From Acidimicrobiaceae bacterium (GTDB lineage: Bacteria; Actinomycetota; Acidimicrobiia; Acidimicrobiales; JAUTXP01): 50,861 nt of DNA. Positions within the stretch are counted from its first letter, which is position 1. Every line of letters begins with the position of its first letter. The stretch is taken from the NCBI GenBank assembly GCA_030837965.1, contig JAUTXP010000045.1, positions 1 through 50,861 of the forward strand. Reading direction: 5' to 3'. Positions 21,527-30,340 of this stretch are shown one piece after another. The notes below the pieces were generated by a model. That model saw only the letters and a list, made by a program, of their open reading frames with translations, did no database searches and was not told the DNA's origin. The translations under genes and the position numbers were made by a program.

Positions 21527-22071
21527 CAGGGCGCCGAGCCCCAGCCCAATTCCACCATGGCGTCCACGTAGGCCCCGATCTCGGCCGCGGTGCGCTCGTA
21601 GACGGATCGGGACAGGCCGATCGGGTCGGCCACGTCGTCCTCGGGCGACGACCCGAGCAGCTCGGTGCGGTTGCGGCCCGCATGGATCTTGGCGACCCAC
21701 TCGTCGAAGGGCTGTTCCGCCTCCCGGGGGCCGACCCACTCGGCTCGGCGCACGAACTCCTTCAACGTGAACGTCTTGGGCCAGCAGGGCGGGAAGAAGG
21801 TGACCGCTTCACGCACGTGCATGCGGGCCATGCCCAGCACCAGGTCGGCTTGGCCCAACTCGTCCACGACCATCCGCCTGCTGCGATGGCCCGACGTGTC
21901 CAGGCCCAACGCGGCCATCACCGCGATGGCGTCAGCGGTGGGCACCATCTCGTCTTCGAGCAACCCGGCCGAGGCCACGCGCGCCTCCACGCCGAGGTCG
22001 TCGAGGCGGTGACGAAGCAGGAACTCGGCCATCGGCGAACGGCAGATGTTGCCGGTGCAGAGGAAGAGCAC
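21526..22071 (-). CDS. Low-molecular-weight protein tyrosine (arginine) phosphatase family
   Basis: 181 residues from GTG 22071. The N-terminal P-loop CTGNICRSPMAEF has the catalytic Cys, Arg and Ser, and the C-terminal EDDVADPIG provides the general-acid aspartate, so it should be active. It could be a protein-tyrosine phosphatase for polysaccharide-export kinases, or a YwlE-type arginine phosphatase; the long insert EAVTFFPPCWPKTFTLKEFVRRAEW is not decisive. It is translationally coupled to wecA, which favours a role in envelope glycan control. Confidence 0.88.
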   Translation of the reverse strand: MLFLCTGNICRSPMAEFLLRHRLDDLGVEARVASAGLLEDEMVPTADAIAVMAALGLDTSGHRSRRMVVDELGQADLVLGMARMHVREAVTFFPPCWPKTFTLKEFVRRAEWVGPREAEQPFDEWVAKIHAGRNRTELLGSSPEDDVADPIGLSRSVYERTAAEIGAYVDAMVELGWGSAP

Positions 22072-22099
22072 GTCGATGCGGCAAGTCTAGGGTCCACGC

Positions 22100-23617
22100 G
22101 TGACCCTCGATCCGCGCCTCCCGGTGGTGGTCGGTGTCGGACAGCTCCTGCGCCATCCTGAGCCCGACGAGGTGCCTTCACTGGCCGAGCCTGCGGACAT
22201 GATGGCCGACGCCGTCCGCCTGGCCGCGGCCGACGCCGGGCCGGGAGGCTCGTCGCTCGTGGCCAAGGCCGACAGCGTGCGCGTCGTGGACCTGTTGTCG
22301 TGGCGCTACGGCAATCCCGCCGCGCTGGTGGCCGAGCGCGTCGGCGCGTCGCCGCGCCAGACCCTGCGCACCACCACCGGCGGCAACACCCCGCAGGCCC
22401 TTGTCAACGACACTGCCGCCGCCATCCAACGGGGCGACCTCGATGTGGCCGTCATCGCCGGGGCCGAGGCCGTCTACACCCGGCTGCTGGCCCGCAAGAC
22501 CAAGGACTGGCTCCAGTGGACGCCGCAGGACGAGGACGCGACCGGCGCCGCGCCCGACGTGTTCGGCGACGATCGGGCCGGCACCAACGACGTCGAGATG
22601 GCCCGCTCCATCGTGATGCCGACCCAGGTGTACCCCATGTTCGAGAACGCCTTGCGGGCCGCGGCAGGCGAGTCGATCGACGAGCACCAGCGCCGCGTCT
22701 CCGAGCTGTGGTCGCGGTTCAGCGCGGTGGCGGCCCGCAACCCGTACGCCTGGTCGCGGGAGTTCCGAACTCCCGAGGAGATCCGCACGCTCACGCCCGA
22801 CAACCGCATGATCGGGTTCCCCTATCCGAAGTACATGAACTCCAACATCCAGACCGACCAGGCCGCGGCCCTGATCGTCTGTTCAGTGGAGGCGGCCCGG
22901 TCAGCGGGCGTGCCCGAGGACCGTTGGGTGTTCGTGCACAGCGGGGCCGACGCCCACGACCACTGGTGGATCAGCGAGCGCGACAACCTGCATTCCTCGC
23001 CCGCCATCCGCCTGTGCGGAAAGGCGGCCATGGACTTGGCCGTGGTCGGCCCGAGCGAGATCGCCCACGTCGACCTGTACTCGTGCTTCCCCGCGGCCGT
23101 GCAGATCGGGGCGGCCGAGCTGGGCTTCCCGACGGACGATTCCGACCGGGACCTGACGGTGACCGGCGGGCTGTGCTTCGCGGGCGGGCCCGGCAACAAC
23201 TACGTGACCCACTCCATCGCATCCATGACCGACGTGTTGCGCAACGACCCAGGCTCGTTCGGCCTCGTCACCGCCCTCGGCTGGTACACGACCAAGCACT
23301 CCATCGGCGTCTACTCCACCGAGCCGCCCACCGCGGGCGGGTTCCGGTCCGCCCATCCACAGGCCGAGGTCGACGCCCTGCCCAAGCGGGGCTACGTGGC
23401 CGAGTACGAAGGGCCGGTGACCGTCGAGACGTACACGGTGATGCACGAGCGGGACGGCTCGCCCGTGCTCGGCATCGTCGCCTGCCTGCTCCCCGATGGC
23501 CGACGGGCCTGGGGCAACCTCAACGAGACGGGCCTGTTGAAGGCCATGGTGCAAGAGGAGTTCTGCGGCCGGGCCGCCCGCCTGCGGGCCGACGGCAGCG
23601 TCGACCTGACCGCGTAG
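22100..23617 (+). CDS. Thiolase-like protein (TLP1/SCP-x type), N-terminal catalytic Cys absent
   Basis: 505 residues from GTG 22100. The N-terminal PVVVGVGQLLR and the DLDVAVIAGAEAVYT strand are thiolase-fold signatures, and the C-terminal 90-100 residues form the extra OB-like domain typical of thiolase-like proteins. At the place where thiolases have the nucleophilic Cys (x-C-G-S-G) this protein reads TTTGGNTPQ, without cysteine. The second motif GLCFAGGPGNNYVTHSI retains a Cys. This resembles mycobacterial TLP1, annotated as acetyl-CoA acetyltransferase but doubtful as a true thiolase. The gene is alone on the plus strand inside a block of minus-strand genes. Confidence 0.82.
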   Translation: MTLDPRLPVVVGVGQLLRHPEPDEVPSLAEPADMMADAVRLAAADAGPGGSSLVAKADSVRVVDLLSWRYGNPAALVAERVGASPRQTLRTTTGGNTPQALVNDTAAAIQRGDLDVAVIAGAEAVYTRLLARKTKDWLQWTPQDEDATGAAPDVFGDDRAGTNDVEMARSIVMPTQVYPMFENALRAAAGESIDEHQRRVSELWSRFSAVAARNPYAWSREFRTPEEIRTLTPDNRMIGFPYPKYMNSNIQTDQAAALIVCSVEAARSAGVPEDRWVFVHSGADAHDHWWISERDNLHSSPAIRLCGKAAMDLAVVGPSEIAHVDLYSCFPAAVQIGAAELGFPTDDSDRDLTVTGGLCFAGGPGNNYVTHSIASMTDVLRNDPGSFGLVTALGWYTTKHSIGVYSTEPPTAGGFRSAHPQAEVDALPKRGYVAEYEGPVTVETYTVMHERDGSPVLGIVACLLPDGRRAWGNLNETGLLKAMVQEEFCGRAARLRADGSVDLTA

Positions 23618-23646
23618 ATCTGACCCCCTCGGCCTGACCCCCTCCC

Positions 23647-23698
23647 AAACCACGACTGGAGGACAGAGCCCGTGGTTTCCGCAGGCCATGTCCTCCAG
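23647..23698. terminator. Family B intergenic hairpin, copy 2, with an alternative stem
   Basis: Arms CTGGAGGACA (23656-23665) and TGTCCTCCAG (23689-23698) pair perfectly. A second stem AAACCACG (23647-23654)/CGTGGTTT (23671-23678) encloses the left arm and cannot form at the same time without a pseudoknot. It lies between two convergent stops, consistent with a bidirectional terminator. Confidence 0.6.
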
Positions 23699-23733
23699 AC
23701 GGGCAAGGCGGGGCCGCGTTAGGCGGTGAAACG

Positions 23734-26118
23734 TCAGGCGGTGAAGGGGATCAGGGGGCCGTGGCCTGGCGACACGGCCACGGTCACGTCGCCCTTGGAA
23801 GTGTGCAGCACGACAGAACCCGCCCGGTCGGCCACCACATCGAGGTGACCGGCCGTGCCCGGAGCGAAGCCGGCCCGGGCCACGTCGATGGTCACCGACC
23901 CGATGTTGGTGAGGTCCAGGCTCAGCACGGGCAGCGCGGCGTCGACCGGGCCATCGGCCCACGTCTGCTCGGTCACCACCGCAGGCGACGGGTCGCCGGG
24001 CACGTCGGCGCCCGGGGTGAACTGCACCGTGTGCGAGGGCCGGGCCACGGCTGACGACTCCGCATCGACGCGGGCCGTCAACCCGGGGCGCACCTCGGCG
24101 GCCTGGAGCCCCGACAGCCAGTAGGCAGACGTGGAGCGCATGTTCCACTCGGGCCGGTCGAGGTTCGGATACCAGCGGTAGGTGACCCGGGACGGGTCGG
24201 TCTCGCGCACGCCGGTGCCCATGTGGGCCGCGGCCGACTTGAAGTGGTCGGCGGCGCCGTAGCCCAGGTGGTCCATGCCCGGATAGAGCTCGAAGCGGTA
24301 GCGCAGGCCGAGAGCGCGGAAGTGGTCGACGTGCTCGAGCACCGAGGTGACGGGCACCAGTTCATCGTCGGTGCCATGGGCGATGTAGTAAGGCAGCGAC
24401 CGGGCGTTCTCGATGAAGGGCGAGCCGTTGCCGTCCGTGGTGCAGCGTCCAGCGCCGCCCGCGAAGCCGTACCCGTCGGCCACGCGCAGGCCGCACTGGG
24501 GCGGACCGGCCAGCACCACGGCCTTGGCGAACAGGTCCGGGTGGGCCAGCCCCAGCTTGTACGTGGCCCACCCGCCCATCGAATAGCCGGAGATGACCGT
24601 GCGGTCGGCGTCGATGTTGTACGTGTTGGCCAGCCGGTTCCAGCCCTCCCAGAAGTCCAGCTCGGCCTCGTCGAAGTACCAGCCGTCGGGACCTCGGCCC
24701 AACGTGGTGGCGCAGATCGAGCCCCGGTCCTCGCAGGCCTGCGTGAGGAAGTTGGGGGCCAGGGCGCCGTACTGGTTGTGCTGCTCCGACAGCGAGTGCA
24801 GCACCCACGTCAAAGGGGTGGCCGTCGTGTCCTTGTAGGTGCTGGGCACGAAGACGGCATAGGGCTGGACCCGGCCCAGGAAGTTGGGCTTGAGGTCGCC
24901 GGTGCCACCGCCGGTGTCGGCCACCACGCCTTGGTCCTCGTGCTTGGACGCGTCGCCGACGGTGATGGACGACACGTACCAGCGGTTCGTATAGCCGGTG
25001 GGCAGCGGCTCGGGCGTGGCCTTGCCGGACGCCAAATCGCTCCAGTCGACGGTGGCCCCGAACTTGGCCACGTCGCCCGCGGCCAGCGCCGCGGCCTGCG
25101 CGTCCTCCATCCAGTAGTTGCCGACCATCGGCTCTTGGTCGTGGTTGCGGAACCCGACGTTGAAGACGGGCGGCTGGTTGGGCAGGGCGCCATGGTCGGA
25201 GTCGACGGGGGCGAACCCGTCGCCCGCGGCATTGGCCACGCCGGAGGCCACCCGCACTGTCCACTTCCCGCCGGTCGCAAAGCGGGCCTCGGGCAGCCGG
25301 ACCACGAACGACTTGGCCGCCATGTCGACGGTGAGCGACCCGCCCAGCGCGGCCACGGCCGTCTTGGCGCCCGTGCCGTCCATCACCCATGCGCCCTGGG
25401 CCGACACGACAAGCGCCTTGTCGATCCCCGGCGAGGCCAGATGGTCGACGCCGGGCCACGCCGCTGCACCCGCGTCCGGCGTGGAGTCGATGGCGAACTC
25501 GGCCACGGGCACGTTCTGGTCGATCAGCGTGGTCCAGTCCACCCGCCAGTAGGAGGCGGAGACGTCGTGGCCGATGCCGACGCGGAAGATGTCGGCGCCG
25601 TTCTTCTTGGCCGCGGCCGGGGCGTACTCGAAGGTGCCGTCGCTGGGGGCCAAGCCCGCGATCGGGAAGCCGCGGGGGGCGCCCGCGGCGCCGTGGTCGT
25701 CGTAGAGGAAGTCGCTGTACTCGAAGGCGCCGGGCACCAGGCGGGACGTGCCTGAGGTGCGGGGGAAGGCCTCGTCGAAGGGCCAGCCTTGCGGGATGGG
25801 CAGCTTGTCCTCGGCCTTGAGCGCAGGGGCAGGGATGCCGCTGGGCAGGCCCTTGGGCGGGCCGACGGGCACGGGCGGGACGGGCGCGGCCGCGGTGTGG
25901 GCGGCCTCTGCGACCCGACCCGCGGACCCGTTGGCTTGACCAGAGGTGAGCGAGGCGTCAGCGGGCCCGGACGCACCGAGCAGGCGGCTGGCCACCGCCG
26001 CCGCGGGCGCGGCGGCTGCCGACGAAGGGCCCGTCGACGCTGTGCGGGACTCGACCGCGTTGGCGGCAATGGCGGCCGTCAGGGCGAGCGCGATGGGAAG
26101 AGCAGCGAGGCGGCGCAT
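23734..26118 (-). CDS. Large secreted alpha/beta hydrolase (esterase/peptidase-like)
   Basis: 794 residues with an N-terminal signal peptide (MRRLAALPIALALTAAIAAN). Residues ~80-400 form a beta-rich region of unknown fold (VGIGHDVSASYWRVDWTTLID). From ~430 a hydrolase domain appears: LTWVLHSLSEQHNQYG, nucleophile motif GYSMGGWATYKLGLAHPDLF near residue 512, acid in HGTDDELVPV near 584 and histidine in GMDHLGYGAADH. A final ~130 residues are beta-rich. The catalytic part resembles PHB-depolymerase/feruloyl-esterase-like or prolyl-oligopeptidase-like secreted enzymes. The natural substrate is unknown; an extracellular polymer is likely. It ends convergently to the thiolase-like gene. Confidence 0.8.
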   Translation of the reverse strand: MRRLAALPIALALTAAIAANAVESRTASTGPSSAAAAPAAAVASRLLGASGPADASLTSGQANGSAGRVAEAAHTAAAPVPPVPVGPPKGLPSGIPAPALKAEDKLPIPQGWPFDEAFPRTSGTSRLVPGAFEYSDFLYDDHGAAGAPRGFPIAGLAPSDGTFEYAPAAAKKNGADIFRVGIGHDVSASYWRVDWTTLIDQNVPVAEFAIDSTPDAGAAAWPGVDHLASPGIDKALVVSAQGAWVMDGTGAKTAVAALGGSLTVDMAAKSFVVRLPEARFATGGKWTVRVASGVANAAGDGFAPVDSDHGALPNQPPVFNVGFRNHDQEPMVGNYWMEDAQAAALAAGDVAKFGATVDWSDLASGKATPEPLPTGYTNRWYVSSITVGDASKHEDQGVVADTGGGTGDLKPNFLGRVQPYAVFVPSTYKDTTATPLTWVLHSLSEQHNQYGALAPNFLTQACEDRGSICATTLGRGPDGWYFDEAELDFWEGWNRLANTYNIDADRTVISGYSMGGWATYKLGLAHPDLFAKAVVLAGPPQCGLRVADGYGFAGGAGRCTTDGNGSPFIENARSLPYYIAHGTDDELVPVTSVLEHVDHFRALGLRYRFELYPGMDHLGYGAADHFKSAAAHMGTGVRETDPSRVTYRWYPNLDRPEWNMRSTSAYWLSGLQAAEVRPGLTARVDAESSAVARPSHTVQFTPGADVPGDPSPAVVTEQTWADGPVDAALPVLSLDLTNIGSVTIDVARAGFAPGTAGHLDVVADRAGSVVLHTSKGDVTVAVSPGHGPLIPFTA

Positions 26119-26171
26119 AGGTGGAGGTTCGCCGCCGCGGCGCGGAACCCCTCCGAAGCGTGCCCTCTCAC

Positions 26172-26202
26172 CTTTTCCACATCAGGGGGTGCTGTGGAAA
26201 AG
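26172..26202. terminator. Family A intergenic hairpin, copy 3
   Basis: Arms CTTTTCCACATCA and TGCTGTGGAAAAG around GGGGG, one mismatch. The left arm contains the stop codon of the tsaC gene (bases 26182-26184), so the hairpin overlaps the coding end. It precedes the secreted esterase and would terminate the prfA-prmC-tsaC transcript. Confidence 0.72.
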
Positions 26203-26754
26203 ATCGGCAATGACCGCAAAAGGCACCGCGCCATCGCGCAGGAGCAGCGGCTCGGGCCCGGTGCAGTCGACGACGGTGCTGGGCGTGCCCGCGCATGTGC
26301 CGCCGTCGACCACGGCCACTGCCCCTTCGAACAGGTCGAGCACGCCGGCCGCGGTCGTCACCGGCGGCTCGCCGTGGCGGTTGGCGCTGGTCGTGGCCAG
26401 GGGGCCGACCCGCCTGCACAGGTCGCGCACTACCGCGTGCTCGGGACAGCGCAGCCCGATGGTGCCGGACCCGTCCAGCCGATGGAGGACGACCGTCAGC
26501 GGCCCGGGCCAGAACCGTTCGAGCAGCCCCTCCACCGCGCTCGACGCGATGACGGCGAGTCCCCGCGCCTGGGGCACGTCGGCCACCAGCACCGGCACCT
26601 GCACATCGTGCGGACGCTCCTTCAACTCGAACAACCGCTCGACCGCGTCGGGCTGCGCGGCGTCGGCGGCCAGGCCGTAGACGGTGTCCGTGGGCAGGGC
26701 GACGACGCTGCCGTCGCGCAACGCCGCCGCCGCGGTGAGCGGATCGACGATCAT
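26182..26754 (-). CDS. tsaC: L-threonylcarbamoyladenylate synthase (YrdC/TsaC type)
   Basis: 190 residues from ATG 26754, the single-domain TsaC length without the Sua5 C-terminal domain. It makes threonylcarbamoyl-AMP from threonine, bicarbonate and ATP for the t6A37 tRNA modification. LPTDTVYGLAADA at the N-terminus, the FELKERPHDVQVPVLVAD region, FWPGPLTVVL, and GPLATTSANRHGEPP are the family's binding motifs. The ATG overlaps the prmC stop (ATGA). This prfA-prmC-sua5 order is conserved in actinobacteria. Confidence 0.93.
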   Translation of the reverse strand: MIVDPLTAAAALRDGSVVALPTDTVYGLAADAAQPDAVERLFELKERPHDVQVPVLVADVPQARGLAVIASSAVEGLLERFWPGPLTVVLHRLDGSGTIGLRCPEHAVVRDLCRRVGPLATTSANRHGEPPVTTAAGVLDLFEGAVAVVDGGTCAGTPSTVVDCTGPEPLLLRDGAVPFAVIADLFHSTP

Positions 26755-27617
26755 GCGAGCCTGGCCACTAGGGCCCGGGCCCGGCCCGCCAAGTCCGGGC
26801 GCACGTCCACGTCGGCGAAGCCCGCTTCCCGAGCCAAGTCCATCGCCGCAGAAGCCCGATGTGGCGCGATCTCCAACACGCACACGCCGGGCCGAGACAG
26901 CCAGCGAGGCGCCTCCTCCAAGATGGCCGCGGCCGACTCCAAGCCGGTCGGCCCGCTGAACAGCGCGCCCCCGGGCTCCCAGTCCAACACCTCGGGGGGA
27001 AGGGTGTCGCCGTCCGCGACATATGGCGGGTTGGAAACCACCAGGGTCACGCGCCCTTGCAACAGCTTGGGGAGGGCGTCGAACCACGAGCCGTGCTCCA
27101 GCCGCACCCGCGAGCCGGCCCGCCCGATGCCCGAGAGGTTGGCGCGGGCCACGGCCAGCGCGTCGGCCGACGCGTCGGTGGCCCAGACCTGCGCGGCGGG
27201 AACCTCTGACGCGATGGACAAGGCGATGGCACCGGAGCCGGTGCCCAAGTCCACCACGACGGGCTTCAACCCAGCCAGGTCCGTCGACGCAGCCCGGTCC
27301 GTCAACGCAGCCAGCTCGGCCAACGCGTGCTCCACGACCTGCTCGGTCTCGGGGCGCGGGATCAGCACCCGGCGATCGACATACAAGTCGAGCGACCGAA
27401 AACCCCACGCCCCCACCACGTACTGCAACGGCTCGCCCGCGGCCCTGCGCTCCACCATCGAGTCGAAGAAGGCCAACGCCCGCGTGCTCACCGGCTCGTC
27501 CAGCCCGGCGTGGAAGTCGGCCCCCTCGAACCCGCCCGCCCGCTCCACGATGCGCCGGGCGTCCACCTTGGAGCCAAGCCGCACGGTGGCCTCGTCCAGC
27601 AGCTCCCGCCAGATCAC
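26751..27617 (-). CDS. prmC: Release factor glutamine N5-methyltransferase
   Basis: 288 residues from GTG 27617. It methylates the Gln of the GGQ motif in release factors. The N-terminal helical part recognises the factor (RRAAGEPLQYVVGAWGF, VLIPRPETE), and the SAM domain has DLGTGSGAIALSIA and the catalytic NPPYVADGD. The start overlaps the prfA stop (GTGA), so enzyme and substrate are translationally coupled. Confidence 0.95.
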   Translation of the reverse strand: MIWRELLDEATVRLGSKVDARRIVERAGGFEGADFHAGLDEPVSTRALAFFDSMVERRAAGEPLQYVVGAWGFRSLDLYVDRRVLIPRPETEQVVEHALAELAALTDRAASTDLAGLKPVVVDLGTGSGAIALSIASEVPAAQVWATDASADALAVARANLSGIGRAGSRVRLEHGSWFDALPKLLQGRVTLVVSNPPYVADGDTLPPEVLDWEPGGALFSGPTGLESAAAILEEAPRWLSRPGVCVLEIAPHRASAAMDLAREAGFADVDVRPDLAGRARALVARLA

Positions 27618-28651
27618 TCTTCGCCCGAGAGCTGCCGGGCCCGCTCGTCGGCGATGAGCCCGTCCATCAGCTCGTCCAGATCCCCTTGCAGCACCCGGTC
27701 AAGCTTGCCCGCAAGGGTGAGGTTGATGCGGTGGTCGGAGACGCGGTTCTCCTTGTAGTTGTAGGTCCGGATCTTCTCGGACCGTCCGCCGCCGCCCACC
27801 TGGTTGCGACGGGCCGACGACAGCTCGGCCTGCTGGCGGTCCTGCTCGGCCTTGAGCAGCCGGGCCCGCAGCACCTGCATGGCCTTGGCCCGGTTCTGGA
27901 TCTGGCTCTTCTCGTCCTGCATGGCCACCACCACGCCGGTGGGGATGTGGGTGATGCGCACCGCCGAGTCCGTGGTGTTCACGCTCTGGCCGCCGGGGCC
28001 GGTGGACCGGTAGACGTCGATCTTGAGGTCGTTCGGGTCGACTTGGATGTCGACCTCCTCGGCCTCGGGCAGCACGGTCACCGTGGCCGACGACGTGTGG
28101 ATGCGGCCCTGCGACTCGGTCACGGGCACGCGCTGCACGCGGTGCGGCCCGCCCTCGTGCTTCATGTGCGTCCACACGCCGTCGCCCCTCAGGATGAAGG
28201 TGATCTCGTTGTAGCCGCCCATGTCCGACGGGTCGGCGCCCAGCACCTCGAGCTTCCACCCCGTGCGCTCCGCGTAGCGCTGGTACATCTCGAACAGGTC
28301 CTTGGCGAACAGGTTGGCCTCTTCGCCGCCCTCGGCGCCTCTGATCTCCACGATCACGTTCTTGTCGTCGTTGGGGTCCTTGGGCAGGAGCAGCAGCTTC
28401 AACTCCGCCTCCAACTCCTCCATGCGGGCCTCGGCCAGGTCCACCTCCTCGCGCATGCCCAACTCCTTGGCCACGGCCAAGTCCTCGAGGGTGCTCCGGT
28501 ACTGGCGGTAGGCGGCCACGATGGGCTCGAGCTGCTTGTGGCGGCGCGACGCGTCACGAAGCCGGCGCTGGTCGGACAGCACGACGGGATCGCCGAGCTG
28601 GGCCACCACCTCCTCGTACTCCTTCTCGAGCGCAGCCAGTCGGTCAAGCAC
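27614..28651 (-). CDS. prfA: Peptide chain release factor 1
   Basis: About 345 residues from GTG 28651, chosen because LDRLAALEKEYEEV matches the family N-terminus; the frame stays open further upstream but without homology. RF1 terminates at UAA/UAG. The codon-recognition P-x-T is seen as RVPVTESQGR, and the peptidyl-transferase GGQ motif in GPGGQSVNTTDSAVR. Domain 4 RGAEGGEEANLFAKDLFEMY is also present. No obvious ribosome site precedes the GTG, so the exact start could differ by a few codons. Confidence 0.93.
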   Translation of the reverse strand: MLDRLAALEKEYEEVVAQLGDPVVLSDQRRLRDASRRHKQLEPIVAAYRQYRSTLEDLAVAKELGMREEVDLAEARMEELEAELKLLLLPKDPNDDKNVIVEIRGAEGGEEANLFAKDLFEMYQRYAERTGWKLEVLGADPSDMGGYNEITFILRGDGVWTHMKHEGGPHRVQRVPVTESQGRIHTSSATVTVLPEAEEVDIQVDPNDLKIDVYRSTGPGGQSVNTTDSAVRITHIPTGVVVAMQDEKSQIQNRAKAMQVLRARLLKAEQDRQQAELSSARRNQVGGGGRSEKIRTYNYKENRVSDHRINLTLAGKLDRVLQGDLDELMDGLIADERARQLSGEE

Positions 28652-28856
28652 GAAGGACGAGGCTACCGGTGGCCCCTCAGCCGACGTAGAAGCGCGCCCA
28701 GTGCGGGCTCTCCTGGTGCCGCGTCCCGGGCCTGGGTCGCGCCCGCGTGCGCGCCGACCATAGGCATAGCCAAATCCAGCGCGACTGCCCCCAGCAGCGT
28801 CTTGTGCATCCCCAACCTTCCCCAGCGGAAGTCCAACGGTCGAAAGTGTGCCGGTT

Positions 28857-28873
28857 AACACGGTGATAGTGTT
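28857..28873. promoter_or_regulatory. Inverted repeat between prfA and the divergent lipoprotein-like gene
   Basis: AACAC (28857-28861) and GTGTT (28869-28873), each flanked by CCGG on the outside, enclose GGTGATA, and the TAGTGT overlapping the right arm could be a weak -10 for the plus-strand gene. It lies in the only divergent interval of this block. Evidence is positional and short; treat as a candidate operator/promoter. Confidence 0.25.
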
Positions 28874-28946
28874 CCGGCGTCCGGATTCATGGCGGAGCCC
28901 ACACTCAACGCCGCTCGCCGTCCGCAGTCGTCAAGGAGGACGTGCG

Positions 28947-29536
28947 TTGACGTTGCGGCGGTTGACGCTTTGCCTCTGAGCGTGCTTTTTGCTCGCCGGA
29001 TGCGTGGACAGCGGCATGGACGACGGCCTGGTCTATGCGACTACGTCGGAGATGCGTCCGTATCCCGCGGGCCCTATTACGCCGTGGAAGTCGGCGGCAA
29101 CACCCTGTACGTCGAGGCCGACCTCGATGTCACTATGGACTTCGCGCCAGAACCCGTCTCGGTGACCTTCGGGCTTACTGCTGACAAGCGCCACAAGCGG
29201 CTCTTCGGGCTGATCAGCTTCTATGACATCTACCACGACTACGGAAACCGGGCGACCCCGTATATGGCGACGGGAGACGTCAAGATCCTTGACTTCGGAA
29301 GCGCGTCGTTCACCACTGGCGTCTACATGTACGACTGGTTCGCCGTGGCGTGCCAAGGTGCATACACGTCGCCGTGCCTCGTCAACCCGACGCTGGGTGG
29401 CACCCTGCCGTTCACCGTCGTCGGCATCCAGGCACCGGGCGACCCAGTCCGCCCTGTCAACAACGAGGACGGCACGGTTGGTGTCGAGACAACGACCGAG
29501 GGCGTTCCGCCCATCGGCAGCGGCATCCACCCCTGA
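28947..29536 (+). pseudogene. Broken lipoprotein-like gene
   Basis: A strong ribosome site AAGGAGG precedes TTG 28947, which begins MTLRRLTLCL. An in-frame TGA (28977) follows, then the same frame continues as ACFLLAGCVDSGMDD, a lipobox (LAGC). Near 29070 the plausible protein moves one base into another frame, reading GPYYAVEVGGNTLYVEADL and onward to GSGIHP at 29536. Thus a lipoprotein signal and its body are separated by one stop and one frameshift. A longer open frame from 28889 avoids both but has no sensible N-terminus or ribosome site. The body is not a family I recognise. Either a decayed gene or sequencing errors. Confidence 0.5.
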
Positions 29537-29539
29537 TCC

Positions 29540-30340
29540 ATGGGCCGGTTGGCGCAAGCGGCGATCGCCGTCGTTGGGGCGGTCCTCCTGTCGCGCTGCG
29601 CGCAGCCTCCCACGGGCGTGCTCTCGAAGCGGCCGCACCCGGCTGGGCCTGCTGCGAGCGCCCAACCAGCCCCGCCTCTCTCGACCGCACCCCGTCAGCC
29701 TGCCGAAAAGCCGAGCACATCAGCCAAGGTCGGCCATGCCAGTGAGTCCACGGGTTCCGACGCGATGACGGACCTGGCCGCGCCGATTCCTTCCGACTGG
29801 GAACGTCGATACCGGGCCTCGGGGTTCGTCGAGGGCACCGCGGACGGGCGAACAGTCCGCATGGACGTGCCCGCGTCGTTCCGGGCCGTGGTCGTCCCCG
29901 CCGCCGAAGGAGTTGAGCCGCAGTTCCTGGTCTACGGGGCGTTCGAGCGGTCCAAGGGCGTCGGCATCAGCTTCAGCCTTCAGGGCCTGGAGCTGGCCAA
30001 TCTTCACCTCATCGCGCCGAACGACAACGGGAGCCTGACCATCACGGTCAAGCCGGAAGCGTCGCTGCCGTGGCTGACGCTCGCCGAAGGAGAGAGCAGC
30101 ACGGCCCTCGCCAACCAGGGCCGGTACCGCCTCACCGTCAACCGGGTCGGGCTCGCCCGATGGCATTTCGCGGTCGCGGTGGCGCCGGGCGGGCCACCCC
30201 CGTACCCGGCCTTCAGCGACGGCGTCCTCGACCTGTCCGTCTCATCGCCGATGCCGCCCTGGGAGGCCATCAGCCTTCAGGTCGATGCCCACTCGGCCAC
30301 CGGTCGGTTCGCGGCTGCCATCCGGCTCCAATCGGACTAG
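29540..30340 (+). CDS. Hypothetical exported protein
   Basis: 266 residues. The N-terminus GRLAQAAIAVVGAVLLSRCAQPP looks like a signal or lipoprotein-type sequence, but the residue before Cys is Arg, which is not a normal lipobox. A Pro/Ala/Ser-rich linker covers residues ~25-75. The rest is beta-rich (VRMDVPASFRAVVVPAAEG, LANLHLIAPNDNGSLTITV). No family recognised. No clear ribosome site; it begins 4 bases after the preceding broken gene. Base composition is less extreme than its neighbours, and the last 4 bases overlap the next minus-strand gene. Confidence 0.55.
   Translation: MGRLAQAAIAVVGAVLLSRCAQPPTGVLSKRPHPAGPAASAQPAPPLSTAPRQPAEKPSTSAKVGHASESTGSDAMTDLAAPIPSDWERRYRASGFVEGTADGRTVRMDVPASFRAVVVPAAEGVEPQFLVYGAFERSKGVGISFSLQGLELANLHLIAPNDNGSLTITVKPEASLPWLTLAEGESSTALANQGRYRLTVNRVGLARWHFAVAVAPGGPPPYPAFSDGVLDLSVSSPMPPWEAISLQVDAHSATGRFAAAIRLQSD

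Noticed and set aside
28889-28946. ATG 28889 as the start of the lipoprotein-like gene
   Set aside because: No ribosome site, Arg/Ala-rich nonsense N-terminus, whereas AAGGAGG plus a TTG and lipobox lie in another frame.
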